From an uncultured Bacilli bacterium (lineage in GTDB: Bacteria > Bacillota_I > Bacilli_A > RF39 > UBA660), in assembly GCA_947628075.1 (NCBI GenBank), contig CANQYF010000034.1:1-11156 (forward strand): a stretch of DNA of 11,156 bases, read 5' to 3'. The notes under the pieces are model-generated. The model was given only the letters and a program-made list of their open reading frames with translations, did not search any database and was not told the DNA's origin. The position numbers and the translations under genes are program-made. This document shows, piece by piece, positions 1 through 7,060 of this stretch. The stretch's first letter is position 1, and every line of letters begins with the position of its first letter.

Positions 1-234
1 TTATTAATATATAGAATATTAGAAAATAAATTAGATTATAAATATACAAATACTCAAATAATTGAAAAACTTCGAGACATGGAAGTATTCGAAGAAAAGG
101 GTTATGGTTATCGTCCTGCTTATACAAGAGATGATTTAACAGATGATTTACATAAAATATTTAGCTTTAGAACAGACTACGAAATAAATACTTATGAAAA
201 TTTTAAAAAAATTTTTGATAGTATTAAAAAATAG
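1..234 (+). CDS. IS1634/IS4-type transposase, C-terminal fragment (5' end outside window)
   Basis: The reading frame is open from base 1 and ends at TAG 232-234, giving 77 residues. It begins LLIYRILENKLDYKYT and contains the block YRPAYTRDDLTDDLH followed by FRTDYEI. From memory of the family, an Arg-Thr-Asp-Leu-Thr-Asp-x-Leu-His block and a Phe-Arg-Thr-Asp-Tyr-Glu-Ile block close to the C-terminus are characteristic of IS1634-type (IS4 superfamily) DDE transposases. The last acidic catalytic residue usually lies upstream of this segment, so the catalytic core is outside the window and I cannot tell whether the element is intact. The gene stops about 30 bases before a long hairpin. It faces the minus-strand operon that follows. 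Confidence 0.72.
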   Translation, partial: LLIYRILENKLDYKYTNTQIIEKLRDMEVFEEKGYGYRPAYTRDDLTDDLHKIFSFRTDYEINTYENFKKIFDSIKK

Positions 235-260
235 AATAGTACGCAACATTTTTTAAACAA

Positions 261-308
261 AAAAACTCTCATTTTTCCCTTTATTTATGGGACTTTATGA
301 GAGTTTTT
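261..308. terminator. Bidirectional hairpin terminator between transposase tail and PLP-lyase operon
   Basis: Perfect 12-bp inverted repeat AAAAACTCTCAT (261-272) / ATGAGAGTTTTT (297-308), with a possible inner TCCC/GGGA stem in the 24-nt loop. A T-run ends the right arm on the plus strand. The left-hand A-run gives a U-run on the minus strand, so the hairpin can end both converging transcripts. It could also belong to the terminal inverted repeat of the insertion sequence. The other IS end is not in the window, so that cannot be tested here. Bases 309-381 hold nothing recognisable. Confidence 0.75.
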
Positions 309-381
309 ATTATTAACAACTGTCAAACAAAAGAATATATCACAATATTAATTTATATGCAAGTTTTATTCTTAATTTTTT

Positions 382-1638
382 TCATTTTACTAATTGACTA
401 GCAGCCACCATTACAGCTAAACGCCCTTGTTCATATGTAAGACTACCTTGCATATAAGCGATATATGGACTTCTTAAAGGGCCATCACAAGAAAGCTCAA
501 TGGAAGATCCTTGAGTAAAAGATCCTGAAGCCATAATAATTTGATCATCATACCCTGGCATATCGGTTGGAATTGGAGCTGCATTGGCATCGACAGCAGA
601 TGAAGCTTGTATACTTTCACAAAATTTAATTAAAGATTCTCTATCTTTTAAAAATATATTTTGGACAATATCACATCTTTCATCATTAAATTTAGGCTCA
701 ACCAGATAACCTAAGTTTTCTAATACATAACTTGCTAATATAGCGGTTTTTAAACTACTCGCCACTACATGTGGAGCATTATATAATCCCATTAAAATTT
801 CTTTATTCATGCCTAAAGAAGGTCCTACTTCCGCTCCTTCCCCTGGAACGGTTAAACGTTCAGCAGTGAGTGCAACTAAATCCTTTTTACCAGCTATATA
901 TGCCCCGTTCGAGGCAATACCGCCACCTAAATTTTTTATTAAAGAGCCAACAATTATATCTGCTCCTACCTCTAAAGGTGTTTTATCTTCCACAAATTCA
1001 GTATAGCAATTATCTACCATAATAATTACTTGTTTATCAATTTGACGAATATATCTGATAACCTCTTCTATCTTTTTTATGGAAATACTTTTACGAGTTG
1101 AATAACCTTTACTTCTTTGAATTTCAATTAACTTAATTTTTTTCTTGGTTAAAACTGTTTTAATTTTTTCATAATCAAAATCATCATTAATTAAATCAAT
1201 TTGTTCATAATTAATTTTATATGATTTTAATGAACTAGCGTTTTCTTTAATCCCAATAACTTCATGAAGCGTATCATATGGTAAACCAGTAATACTAAGC
1301 AGTGTATCCCCTGGTCTTAAAAGGCCAAATAACGCCACTGTCAAAGCATGGGTTCCCGAGATAAATTGACTTCGTACTAAAGCATCTTCCCCTTTTAAAA
1401 TTTTAGCAAATATTCTTTCAATCTTATCTCTTCCTAAGTCATTGTAACCATAACCAGTTGAAGTATTAAAATCACTTTCATTAACATTTTCTTCTTTAAA
1501 GGCTTTTAAAACTTTAACCATATTATGAAAAGCTAAGCTATCAATATTTTCAAAAATATCCTTTAACTCTTTTTCGGATTTAACTACTAAATCGTATATA
1601 TCTTTTTTTACATTAAAAAATTCTAAATTTTCATTCAT
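382..1638 (-). CDS. PLP-dependent methionine gamma-lyase / aluminium-resistance family protein (PF06838, YnbB-like)
   Basis: Fold-type I PLP enzyme of 418 aa, the normal length for this family. Visible features, numbered from the ATG: the PLP phosphate-binding segment SQFISGTHAL around 90-99; the Asp of IMVDNCYTEF (Asp209) that would contact the pyridine nitrogen; and the Schiff-base lysine Lys235 in GSLIKNLGGG. The family is annotated as Cys/Met-metabolism lyase or aluminium-resistance protein. Its real substrate is not firmly known. An upstream in-frame GTG at 1645-1647 exists, but the ATG at 1636-1638 has GGGTGA about 6 nt before it and is preferred. The start overlaps the end of the SDR gene by 8 nt, so translation is probably coupled. 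It is the last gene of a four-gene operon and ends before the 261-308 hairpin. Confidence 0.88.
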   Translation of the reverse strand: MNENLEFFNVKKDIYDLVVKSEKELKDIFENIDSLAFHNMVKVLKAFKEENVNESDFNTSTGYGYNDLGRDKIERIFAKILKGEDALVRSQFISGTHALTVALFGLLRPGDTLLSITGLPYDTLHEVIGIKENASSLKSYKINYEQIDLINDDFDYEKIKTVLTKKKIKLIEIQRSKGYSTRKSISIKKIEEVIRYIRQIDKQVIIMVDNCYTEFVEDKTPLEVGADIIVGSLIKNLGGGIASNGAYIAGKKDLVALTAERLTVPGEGAEVGPSLGMNKEILMGLYNAPHVVASSLKTAILASYVLENLGYLVEPKFNDERCDIVQNIFLKDRESLIKFCESIQASSAVDANAAPIPTDMPGYDDQIIMASGSFTQGSSIELSCDGPLRSPYIAYMQGSLTYEQGRLAVMVAASQLVK

Positions 1639-2320
1639 TATCTTCACCCATCTTAATTATTTCGCCACTTATTATATCATCATTAATAATAATTTCAATT
1701 ATTTTTAAGGCTACTTCTTCTTTAGTTAATAATTTCTTTTGGCCTATTCTTTCCAGTTCATTTTGTAAAAAATTGGGATCCATTTCTAAAACTGATTCTG
1801 TATTAACCCAATTTGGTGCTAAAGCACAAATTTTAAGATTAGGAAATCTTAAAGCAAAAATTTTAGTTAAAGTTTCTACTCCCTTTTTAGATGATGCATA
1901 ATCAGCTTCTAAAGTGTTATATGTTATAGTTGCATCTAAAGAAGACATATTGACTATCACTCCCCGCTTCATTAATAAGGAAGCATATTTATTTACTAAA
2001 AAAGTTCCTCCTAAATTTACTTCTACCACACGCATAAATTCTTCTTTACTTTTTTCATAAATATCATTATCGATAGCAAGGGCCGCACAATTTACAACCA
2101 CATCTAACTTTTCATGTTTATCTTTGACATATTTAAATAAATTAGCCACTTCTTTTTCATTACTAATATCACATTTATATGTATCATATAATTCATTTAT
2201 TTTGGTATTATTATATACCCCAATAACCGTGGCACCATAATCATTTAAAATATTAGCTAAAGTTTTTCCAATTCCCTTGGAAGCCCCAGTTATTAAAATA
2301 ACTAATCCTTCTAAGTCCAT
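1631..2320 (-). CDS. Short-chain dehydrogenase/reductase (FabG/YmfI-like SDR)
   Basis: Classical SDR oxidoreductase, 229 aa, slightly short for the family (about 245). Seen in order: cofactor motif TGASKGIG (11-18); a CDIS segment (50-53) in the place of the usual Asp-Val adenine-contact motif; NCAA (77-80), a variant of NNAG; Asn102; the catalytic Ser in VNMSSLD (126-127); and the catalytic pair Tyr141-x-x-x-Lys145 in YASSK. The usual PG motif reads APNWVNT (168-174). The full catalytic tetrad is present, so the enzyme should be active with NAD(P)H. Its substrate is unknown. AGGTGATGAA gives a good ribosome binding site just before the ATG. The gene starts 4 nt after the stop of the unknown gene upstream and runs 8 nt into the PLP lyase gene. 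Confidence 0.9.
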   Translation of the reverse strand: MDLEGLVILITGASKGIGKTLANILNDYGATVIGVYNNTKINELYDTYKCDISNEKEVANLFKYVKDKHEKLDVVVNCAALAIDNDIYEKSKEEFMRVVEVNLGGTFLVNKYASLLMKRGVIVNMSSLDATITYNTLEADYASSKKGVETLTKIFALRFPNLKICALAPNWVNTESVLEMDPNFLQNELERIGQKKLLTKEEVALKIIEIIINDDIISGEIIKMGEDNE

Positions 2321-2324
2321 TTCA

Positions 2325-3437
2325 TCACCTACTCATGTTAATTTCTTTTTTCTTTATTAATTCTTCCTGAAATTCATTCTTAGTTATTAATTCATCATTA
2401 AGAATAAAAACTAAAGAATCTTTTCCCATACTAAAATCAATTTTAAAATAATCCATATCATTTGTAAAATAAATATTTATGATATTTAAATTTTTATTTA
2501 TAGATATTTTTTCTTTATTTGTTTCTTCTTTTATATTTATTATAGAATAAGTATTCTCTATTATTAAATTACTAAATTCATGACTTATATCTTCTACATG
2601 TTCTGCTATAAAAAGAATAGTATCTATATTCGTTAAATCATAGTAATGTTTATTTTCTTTCTCACTCGCTAAAGATAATTTATTATAATATAATTTTTTA
2701 GGTATAATTTTAAGTTCAACATTATATTTTTGGGCTAAAGCCTCGGCTTCTTTTTGTTCATATTCATTATATGGCTCAAATAAAATTACTCCTAAAAAAT
2801 TAGTGCTTTTGGCATCCAAAGTAATATCACTATAAATATTTTTATAATCTTCTAAGATAAAGTCACCATTTTCCTTAATATTTTGCTTTATTAATTCCAT
2901 TTCAATTTCCGTAGGAAGTTTTAATGTATTAAAGGCTTTCTTACCAAAAACTTTATGGCCATCAGCAGTTGTGGCCAAATGAATATAACCCGGATAATCA
3001 TTTTCTTTGGGGCATACCCCATGAATATCAAAAGAACTAGAGATTAAAAAATTAGAAGCATCTACATTACAAACTAAGCCATAATTCTTTCTATTAAAAG
3101 TTCCCATATGTTTATTGGTTATTAAAGAAGATGATATAATATCTTTATTAGATTTATCATAAAAAGAAGAATCTACTGTGGGCACTGTTATTACAAATTT
3201 AAAATTACCTCCAACTTGAAAATCATCAAAATTAGTTAGTTCATGATCCCACACACGACCAAAAAAGGGACGTAATTGTTTATTAATATCTTCTAATTCA
3301 AGACTAAGCGAATTATGAATTAGATCAAATTCTATTTTCTTTATTTTGATATACTCTTCTTTATTTAATAAAGAACGATAATTTTTTAAAAGTATTTGGA
3401 TATTTTTAATTAAATCTTTTGCTATTTCTTCTGTCAT
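2325..3437 (-). CDS. Unrecognised 370-aa protein in HD/SDR/PLP-lyase operon
   Basis: I do not recognise this protein. It has no signal peptide or membrane segment, so it is probably cytoplasmic. Residues 1-60 look helical and charged. Residues about 60-160 form a mixed region rich in aromatic and Gly residues. It contains the motif HGVCPKENDYPGYIH (139-153), with His, Cys and Asp/Tyr residues that could bind a metal or ligand, followed directly by LATTADGHKVFGK. Residues about 212-250 (NFLGVILFEPYN onward) resemble an alpha/beta Rossmann-like strand-helix. The C-terminus is Ile/Asn/Lys-rich beta-like sequence. An in-frame TTG at 3453-3455 would extend it by six residues. ATG 3435-3437 preceded by GAGG is preferred. 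The start overlaps the HD gene by 32 nt, and the stop is 4 nt before the SDR start, so a shared process is likely. Confidence 0.8.
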   Translation of the reverse strand: MTEEIAKDLIKNIQILLKNYRSLLNKEEYIKIKKIEFDLIHNSLSLELEDINKQLRPFFGRVWDHELTNFDDFQVGGNFKFVITVPTVDSSFYDKSNKDIISSSLITNKHMGTFNRKNYGLVCNVDASNFLISSSFDIHGVCPKENDYPGYIHLATTADGHKVFGKKAFNTLKLPTEIEMELIKQNIKENGDFILEDYKNIYSDITLDAKSTNFLGVILFEPYNEYEQKEAEALAQKYNVELKIIPKKLYYNKLSLASEKENKHYYDLTNIDTILFIAEHVEDISHEFSNLIIENTYSIINIKEETNKEKISINKNLNIINIYFTNDMDYFKIDFSMGKDSLVFILNDELITKNEFQEELIKKKEINMSR

Positions 3438-4071
3438 CTCTTTCGCCTCTTTCAATCATTTCCTCTATAATGTTTGATTCTTGTATAAACTTTGAAAAAT
3501 TAATTAATGATTTAGAAATATTTAAGTAAAGATTGTTTTCATTAAACATTATTTCTTTTTTGCGTAATAAATCCAAAACATCAGCGTCTTTTAAAATTTT
3601 TAATAAAAGAATATTCTTATCATTATTTAAAACATTATACTTTATAAAAGGTAAATTATCATAAGGAGTTTTATTATGGCCAAAAATTAAAGCTCGTACT
3701 AAATTTAAATTATCAATATTTTGATAAAAAGGCTGATTCTTTAATACTTCATCAACTAAACTAGCTCCTAAATAACTATGATCATAATCATAATAATCAT
3801 CAATTCTACCAACATCATGTAAAAAAGCGGCATCTACTAAAATTTTTTTCGAATTATTATCTAAATAAAAATAAGTAGCCATTATTAAAGAAAAAAGTGC
3901 CACTTTACAAGAATGTTTAATGTCATGGTTGGGAAATTCAGGAAAAACAAAACTATCTATTAAAGATAAATTTTGCTCTAAAAAAGGCATAATCGCTTTA
4001 TTAGAGATTAATTTTAATATTTCTTCGTTGGATACATTTATAGATTCATCTTTAAATTTCACTTTATCCAT
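3406..4071 (-). CDS. HD-domain metal-dependent phosphohydrolase
   Basis: 221-aa soluble protein of the HD superfamily. The visible metal-ligand pattern is His49/His53 in NHDIKHS, the name-giving His85-Asp86 in AAFLHDVGR, then Asp97-His98 in YDYDHSYLGA, His132 in FGHNK, and Asp162/Asp164 in LKDADVLD. This order (H...HD...DH...H...D) fits a stand-alone hydrolase related to the uncharacterised YedJ-like or HDIG proteins. Nucleotides or phosphate esters are typical substrates, but nothing here fixes one. The start has AAGGATGAGTT before ATG, a good ribosome binding site. It is the first gene of the operon, downstream of a strong promoter, and its 3' end overlaps the next gene by 32 nt. The charged Arg-rich C-terminus (GERDDRRNSKR) falls in the overlap, so that stretch may be constrained by the other frame. 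Confidence 0.87.
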   Translation of the reverse strand: MDKVKFKDESINVSNEEILKLISNKAIMPFLEQNLSLIDSFVFPEFPNHDIKHSCKVALFSLIMATYFYLDNNSKKILVDAAFLHDVGRIDDYYDYDHSYLGASLVDEVLKNQPFYQNIDNLNLVRALIFGHNKTPYDNLPFIKYNVLNNDKNILLLKILKDADVLDLLRKKEIMFNENNLYLNISKSLINFSKFIQESNIIEEMIERGERDDRRNSKRFN

Positions 4072-4089
4072 AACTCATCCTTCAACATA

Positions 4090-4118
4090 ATTATAGTTTA
4101 TTTGAATTTATGAGTCAA
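4090..4118 (-). promoter_or_regulatory. Sigma-A promoter of the HD/unknown/SDR/PLP-lyase operon
   Basis: Read on the minus strand: TTGACT (plus 4113-4118), a 17-nt spacer, then consensus TATAAT (plus 4090-4095). The -35 box lies over the stop codon of the upstream membrane-protein gene, and the start codon of the HD gene is about 19 nt beyond the -10. The leader is therefore only about a dozen bases, leaving no room for a riboswitch or attenuator. Confidence 0.85.
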
Positions 4119-4612
4119 ATATTATGTATTAAATCTAAGCTAAAAATAACGGTAATTAATGTTAATATATATGTTAAATCTTTGTTATTTACTTTTTTTA
4201 ATAATTTTTGTACTAAAGGATATAAAATATAAGTAACTAAAAGGCCACCAATGCCAAAACAAAAGGCACTTAAAAAACAAACAAAGCCTCCTATGTTTAA
4301 AAACTTACCCGTATAATCCCAAAGTCGCATTTTAAAGATTTTTAATAATAAATATCCAGATATTCCCTCTAAAAAACCAGTTATAAAGAAAGATAAAAAG
4401 AAAATTACTAAAGGTTGTTTTTGAAATTTATTAATTAATAGTATTAATAAAGCTCCAAAACCATATATCGGTAACCAAGGGCCTTTTAAAAAGCCATGAC
4501 TAAATATTTTACCATTAAAAATGAGATTCAAAATTAACTCATAAACATATCCAATCATACTGGCTAAATAAAATACTATTCCTATTTTTAAACCTAAATT
4601 TTCTTTCTCCAT
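4115..4612 (-). CDS. Putative ABC-transporter type IV / CmpB-like membrane protein (PF06541)
   Basis: 165-aa integral membrane protein with about five hydrophobic helices (roughly 8-30, 46-62, 66-90, 107-134, 147-163). The family signature is clear: an Asn/Gly-rich loop followed by GFLKGPWLPIYGFGALL (40-56), a FLEGISGYLL helix (80-89), the RLWDY motif (96-100), and a Gly-rich helix ending in YILYP. The family is annotated 'putative ABC transporter permease' (CmpB), but no ATPase partner is beside it and its role is not established. The ribosome binding site is weak: AGGGA is about 14 nt from the ATG. The intergenic space upstream is shared with the divergent coat-protein genes. The stop codon overlaps the -35 box of the next operon. 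Confidence 0.82.
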   Translation of the reverse strand: MEKENLGLKIGIVFYLASMIGYVYELILNLIFNGKIFSHGFLKGPWLPIYGFGALLILLINKFQKQPLVIFFLSFFITGFLEGISGYLLLKIFKMRLWDYTGKFLNIGGFVCFLSAFCFGIGGLLVTYILYPLVQKLLKKVNNKDLTYILTLITVIFSLDLIHNI

Positions 4613-4673
4613 AATCTATAATTTTCCCTAAATCACAAAAATAATTATGTTAATAATTTCCATCTATTTAAGG

Positions 4674-4691
4674 TATTTTTAATTAAAAATA
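4674..4691. repeat. 18-bp perfect AT palindrome in the divergent intergenic region
   Basis: TATTTTTAATTAAAAATA is a perfect 18-bp palindrome between the divergent PF06541 gene and the coat-protein pair. It could be an operator for either side, but composition alone can produce such symmetry in DNA this AT-rich. No convincing -35/-10 pair was found in 4613-4723 in either direction. Confidence 0.3.
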
Positions 4692-4723
4692 AATAATACT
4701 AATATTAGAAAGGTTGATTAGAA

Positions 4724-4951
4724 ATGGATAAGGAATACAAAAAAGCGCCAGAAATATTTACAACTAAAGATTTAGATTATTTAAAAGATATTTTTGGTTG
4801 GCATCATACGGCATATAAAGTGATGATGGATGCCTTAAATTATGTAGAAGATGAAAAAGTAAACAAAGTAATATCTGATTGTGCAGAATTATTTAATGAC
4901 AATATGCAATTTGTCATTCATATATTAAAGGACGGTAATCAAAATGAATAA
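4724..4951 (+). CDS. Small helical protein upstream of and overlapping a CotF-like coat protein
   Basis: 75-aa protein, predicted all-helical with a FTTKDLDYLKD start, a GWHHTAYKVM segment (25-34), and a second helix with acidic residues and DNMQFVIHIL near the end. The layout of two to three amphipathic helices with paired His and Asp/Glu is like a half-size ferritin-like or Coat_F-type helical bundle. Small genes of this type often sit immediately before a CotF gene in Bacillota. The ribosome binding site GAAAGG lies about 10 nt before the ATG, slightly long. The last 8 nt overlap the next gene, so the two proteins are probably made together and may pair. No transmembrane or signal segment is seen. 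A coat role is inferred from the neighbour only. Confidence 0.68.
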   Translation: MDKEYKKAPEIFTTKDLDYLKDIFGWHHTAYKVMMDALNYVEDEKVNKVISDCAELFNDNMQFVIHILKDGNQNE

Positions 4952-5255
4952 TAAAGTATGTAATCCAAAAACAGAAGTTCCAACTGGTATTTCTTTAAAT
5001 GATCAAGATTATATGACTATCTTGTTAACCCATTTAAAAGAATTAGAAAAAAATATGACTGTGGCTTTAACTGAAGCTTCAAATGAAAAATTATATAAAG
5101 AATATAAAAAAATGTTTGATGCCATCAGCGATGCCCAAAGAAAAGCTTATGAGCTGATGTTTTATCTAGGTTGGTATACTTTAGAACAAGCTAAAGATAC
5201 TAAAATAGAAACTCTAGAACAAGAATTACAAACACAAATTTCTAATTTAAGTTAA
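4944..5255 (+). CDS. CotF-like spore coat family protein (PF07875-like)
   Basis: 103-aa helical protein matching the Coat_F pattern. An N-terminal LNDQDYMTILLTHLKELEKNM helix (19-39) is followed by ALTEASNEKLYKEYKKMF (42-59) and the conserved C-terminal AQRKAYELMFYLGWYTLEQA (65-84), where Gly-Trp-Tyr is the family hallmark. Coat_F proteins form ferritin-like helical bundles and are found on spore coats. Many relatives occur in gut Bacillota that are not known to sporulate, so sporulation should not be concluded from this gene alone. The start overlaps the preceding small gene by 8 nt. The gene ends directly in a strong hairpin terminator. Confidence 0.83.
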   Translation: MNNKVCNPKTEVPTGISLNDQDYMTILLTHLKELEKNMTVALTEASNEKLYKEYKKMFDAISDAQRKAYELMFYLGWYTLEQAKDTKIETLEQELQTQISNLS

Positions 5256-5280
5256 AAAAAAGTTCTCACGAACTTTTTTT
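5255..5280. terminator. Bidirectional terminator between CotF-like gene and lipoprotein gene
   Basis: Perfect 11-bp stem AAAAAAAGTTC (5255-5265) / GAACTTTTTTT (5270-5280) with a TCAC tetraloop. It starts on the last base of the coat gene's stop codon. The A-run and T-run make it functional for both the plus-strand coat genes and the converging minus-strand operon that stops at 5287. Confidence 0.88.
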
Positions 5281-5286
5281 CTTTGT

Positions 5287-5748
5287 TTAATATTTTATAT
5301 CCTCTAATAATGTATCTATTTCTTCTTGATAATCATTTGTACCAGCAATAAATATTAAAGTATTTTTTACTCTGGAAATAACTATATATTCATCAGTAGA
5401 TACAGCAACACACTTTGTAAATACCGCACCTTCTGTTTGTTTATTTTGAGAATCAGTTGTAATATAATTTGCTATATTTTCTTTATAATCTTGATAAACT
5501 TTTTTAGCATCTACTTCTGTTTCAAATTCATAATATTCAATTTTAAAAGGAACATCATCTTTAGTAGCTACCAAATAACTTTTTGCTTCATAATTACTTT
5601 CTTCATCATTACTAATTGTATAACCTAAAGCTCCAAAATGTTCTTTAAAATCAGTACTGTCTAATACATTATAAAACATACATCCCGTTGCAATACATAC
5701 AACAACAATTATTAATATTCCTAGTATAACACTTTTATTTTTTTTCAT
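5287..5748 (-). CDS. Putative lipoprotein / membrane-anchored extracytoplasmic protein
   Basis: 153 aa. Lys-rich start MKKNKS, a hydrophobic stretch at 7-20, then ATGC with Cys23. This fits a lipobox with Ala at -3 (less usual than Leu), so a lipoprotein is likely but an uncleaved anchor is possible. The mature part is a small soluble alpha/beta domain with alternating acidic and aromatic residues (EYYEFETEVDAKKVY around 71-85) and one later cysteine. I do not recognise the family. Its start overlaps the stop of the DUF1292 gene as ATGA, with GAGG about 8 nt upstream. It is the last gene of a three-gene operon and ends at the shared terminator. Confidence 0.72.
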   Translation of the reverse strand: MKKNKSVILGILIIVVVCIATGCMFYNVLDSTDFKEHFGALGYTISNDEESNYEAKSYLVATKDDVPFKIEYYEFETEVDAKKVYQDYKENIANYITTDSQNKQTEGAVFTKCVAVSTDEYIVISRVKNTLIFIAGTNDYQEEIDTLLEDIKY

Positions 5749-5987
5749 TTGTTTTCCTCTTCTTTCTTGTCTTTTTCTGCATAAAATGCCATAACTTCGG
5801 CAAATTCTTTTTCATTATCTAATTTATTCAAATATTCTTTTCCATCTTTTTCAACAACTTTTCTTAAGACGATATCTTTGTTATCTTCTTTATTGCTTAA
5901 AATTAAATACTTGTTATTTTCATAAACTAGAGCTTCAAATATAATATAATCTTTGTTATTTTCTAAAGTTACTACATCATATTCCAT
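5745..5987 (-). CDS. DUF1292-family protein (YrzB-like)
   Basis: 80-aa acidic protein with the DUF1292 layout: an N-terminal strand ending in IIFEALVYENNKYLIL (15-30), a central KDIVLRKVVEKDGKEYL (38-54) where the Gly-Lys-Glu-Tyr-Leu turn is typical, and a final helix with EFAEVMAFY. Small stand-alone DUF1292 proteins are widespread in Bacillota and their function is unknown. In Bacillus the YrzB gene sits with the RNase YrrK and YrzL, a context not seen here. The start overlaps the stop of the gene before it as TAATG, with a very strong AAGGAGG inside that gene's end. Expression is therefore coupled to the 329-aa membrane protein. Confidence 0.75.
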   Translation of the reverse strand: MEYDVVTLENNKDYIIFEALVYENNKYLILSNKEDNKDIVLRKVVEKDGKEYLNKLDNEKEFAEVMAFYAEKDKKEEENK

Positions 5988-6976
5988 TAATGTCTTCCTC
6001 CTTGGGATAATTCTCTTGATGCATCCCTTTCTTGAACCAAAGTTTCTATCTCTTCTTTTAAGTTTTTGCCTAGTTTTAATTTAACCTCTTCAATAGAGGA
6101 CATTAATTCCTCAATTACTTTTTGGTCTTGAGATGATAAATTTTGAAATGACCCTTTTGTTTTATAAGCTTCAACTACTTTTAAATAATCCGGATTTAAA
6201 CCAACATTAGCAAAATTGCTTTTCATAATATAATCGAGAAAAAATTTACAATCCTCTACTTTATAATATAAACTAGCAAATTCAGGATTATTTTCCATTC
6301 TTATTTGTAAATAACTTAAAACTGTATCCATATTACTTAATCTATCATAATCCATATCATAATAAACATCTAACATACATAAATCAAATAATTGAGGATC
6401 TTTACTACTAACCAATAAAATATCTTTAGCAATGCCATCAGGATTATAAGCAAACTTAGGATATCCATTTTGGTCAGTTCCTACTTGATATGAATTTTGA
6501 TTTAAAATAGTACCTTCGTTTCGATTATTATCTATAGTAGCTAATGCCCCTAAATAAGTAGGGATTTCTTCCTCATAATTATTTTCGTTTACAAGATCAA
6601 CTATTCCCTTAGCAGCTGCAAAAACAAGAAAAGTACTTCCCATTATAATTACAAGTTGCTTTAATCTTTGAATTACCACAGCATGCCCAATTTCTTTTTT
6701 TACTTTTAAAGGAATATCTATAATTTCCTCATTTTGATTATATACACTAGCATTTTTAATATTTACTAGAGCAGCATTATTATTAATTTCCTTATCGGCT
6801 TTACCATTATAAATGTCTTCCGGGGTAAATTTTCTAACTTTAGTTAAAAATTTAGCAAAATCTTTGGCTTCTTCAATGGTAAACACATTGGGCTGTTTTT
6901 GCATAATATAATTAGCCATTTTGTTATATTCATATCTTTCATTTACATAACTAAATTCGTCTTTGTATATCCCCAT
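5987..6976 (-). CDS. Unrecognised 329-aa single-pass membrane protein, first gene of DUF1292 operon
   Basis: No family recognised. Residues 1-100 are soluble and probably cytoplasmic (MGIYKDEFSYVNERYEYNK..., Asn/Lys-rich linker 57-85). One hydrophobic helix at about 107-124 (QLVIIMGSTFLVFAAAKGIV) is the only membrane span, and the preceding basic HAVVIQRLK favours an N-in orientation with 200 residues outside. The outer part has a Gly/Asn-rich stretch (146-180), a helical region with two Cys (Cys200, Cys243), and a C-terminal charged coiled-coil-like helix from about 284 to 322. The start is firm: AAGGTGATGAT then ATG, under a near-consensus promoter. The last bases carry the AAGGAGG that drives the DUF1292 gene. 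Confidence 0.78.
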   Translation of the reverse strand: MGIYKDEFSYVNERYEYNKMANYIMQKQPNVFTIEEAKDFAKFLTKVRKFTPEDIYNGKADKEINNNAALVNIKNASVYNQNEEIIDIPLKVKKEIGHAVVIQRLKQLVIIMGSTFLVFAAAKGIVDLVNENNYEEEIPTYLGALATIDNNRNEGTILNQNSYQVGTDQNGYPKFAYNPDGIAKDILLVSSKDPQLFDLCMLDVYYDMDYDRLSNMDTVLSYLQIRMENNPEFASLYYKVEDCKFFLDYIMKSNFANVGLNPDYLKVVEAYKTKGSFQNLSSQDQKVIEELMSSIEEVKLKLGKNLKEEIETLVQERDASRELSQGGRH

Positions 6977-7003
6977 ATCATCACCTTATTTTTTCTTATT
7001 TAT

Positions 7004-7032
7004 ATAATACTAATTATTCATTATAAAGTCAA
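7004..7032 (-). promoter_or_regulatory. Sigma-A promoter of the membrane protein/DUF1292/lipoprotein operon
   Basis: On the minus strand: TTGACT (plus 7027-7032), a 17-nt spacer, TATTAT (plus 7004-7009). The start codon is about 27 nt downstream of the -10 with AAGGTGAT before it. No clear terminator for the TVP38 gene lies between 7033 and 7060, so read-through from that gene is possible. Confidence 0.75.
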
Positions 7033-7060
7033 TTTTTGAAATTTTCTTTTTGACATTTAT

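Noticed and set aside
382..4071. Mycoplasma-type genetic code (TGA = Trp), suggested by the AT-richness
   Set aside because: TGA ends the lyase, SDR and unknown genes at sensible operon junctions, and tryptophans are encoded by TGG.
4072..4114. Riboswitch or T-box before the PLP-lyase operon
   Set aside because: The promoter leaves only about a dozen bases of leader; there is no room for a structured RNA.
4724..5255. Toxin-antitoxin pair (two small overlapping genes)
   Set aside because: The second protein carries the Coat_F C-terminal signature and neither shows a DNA-binding or toxin motif.
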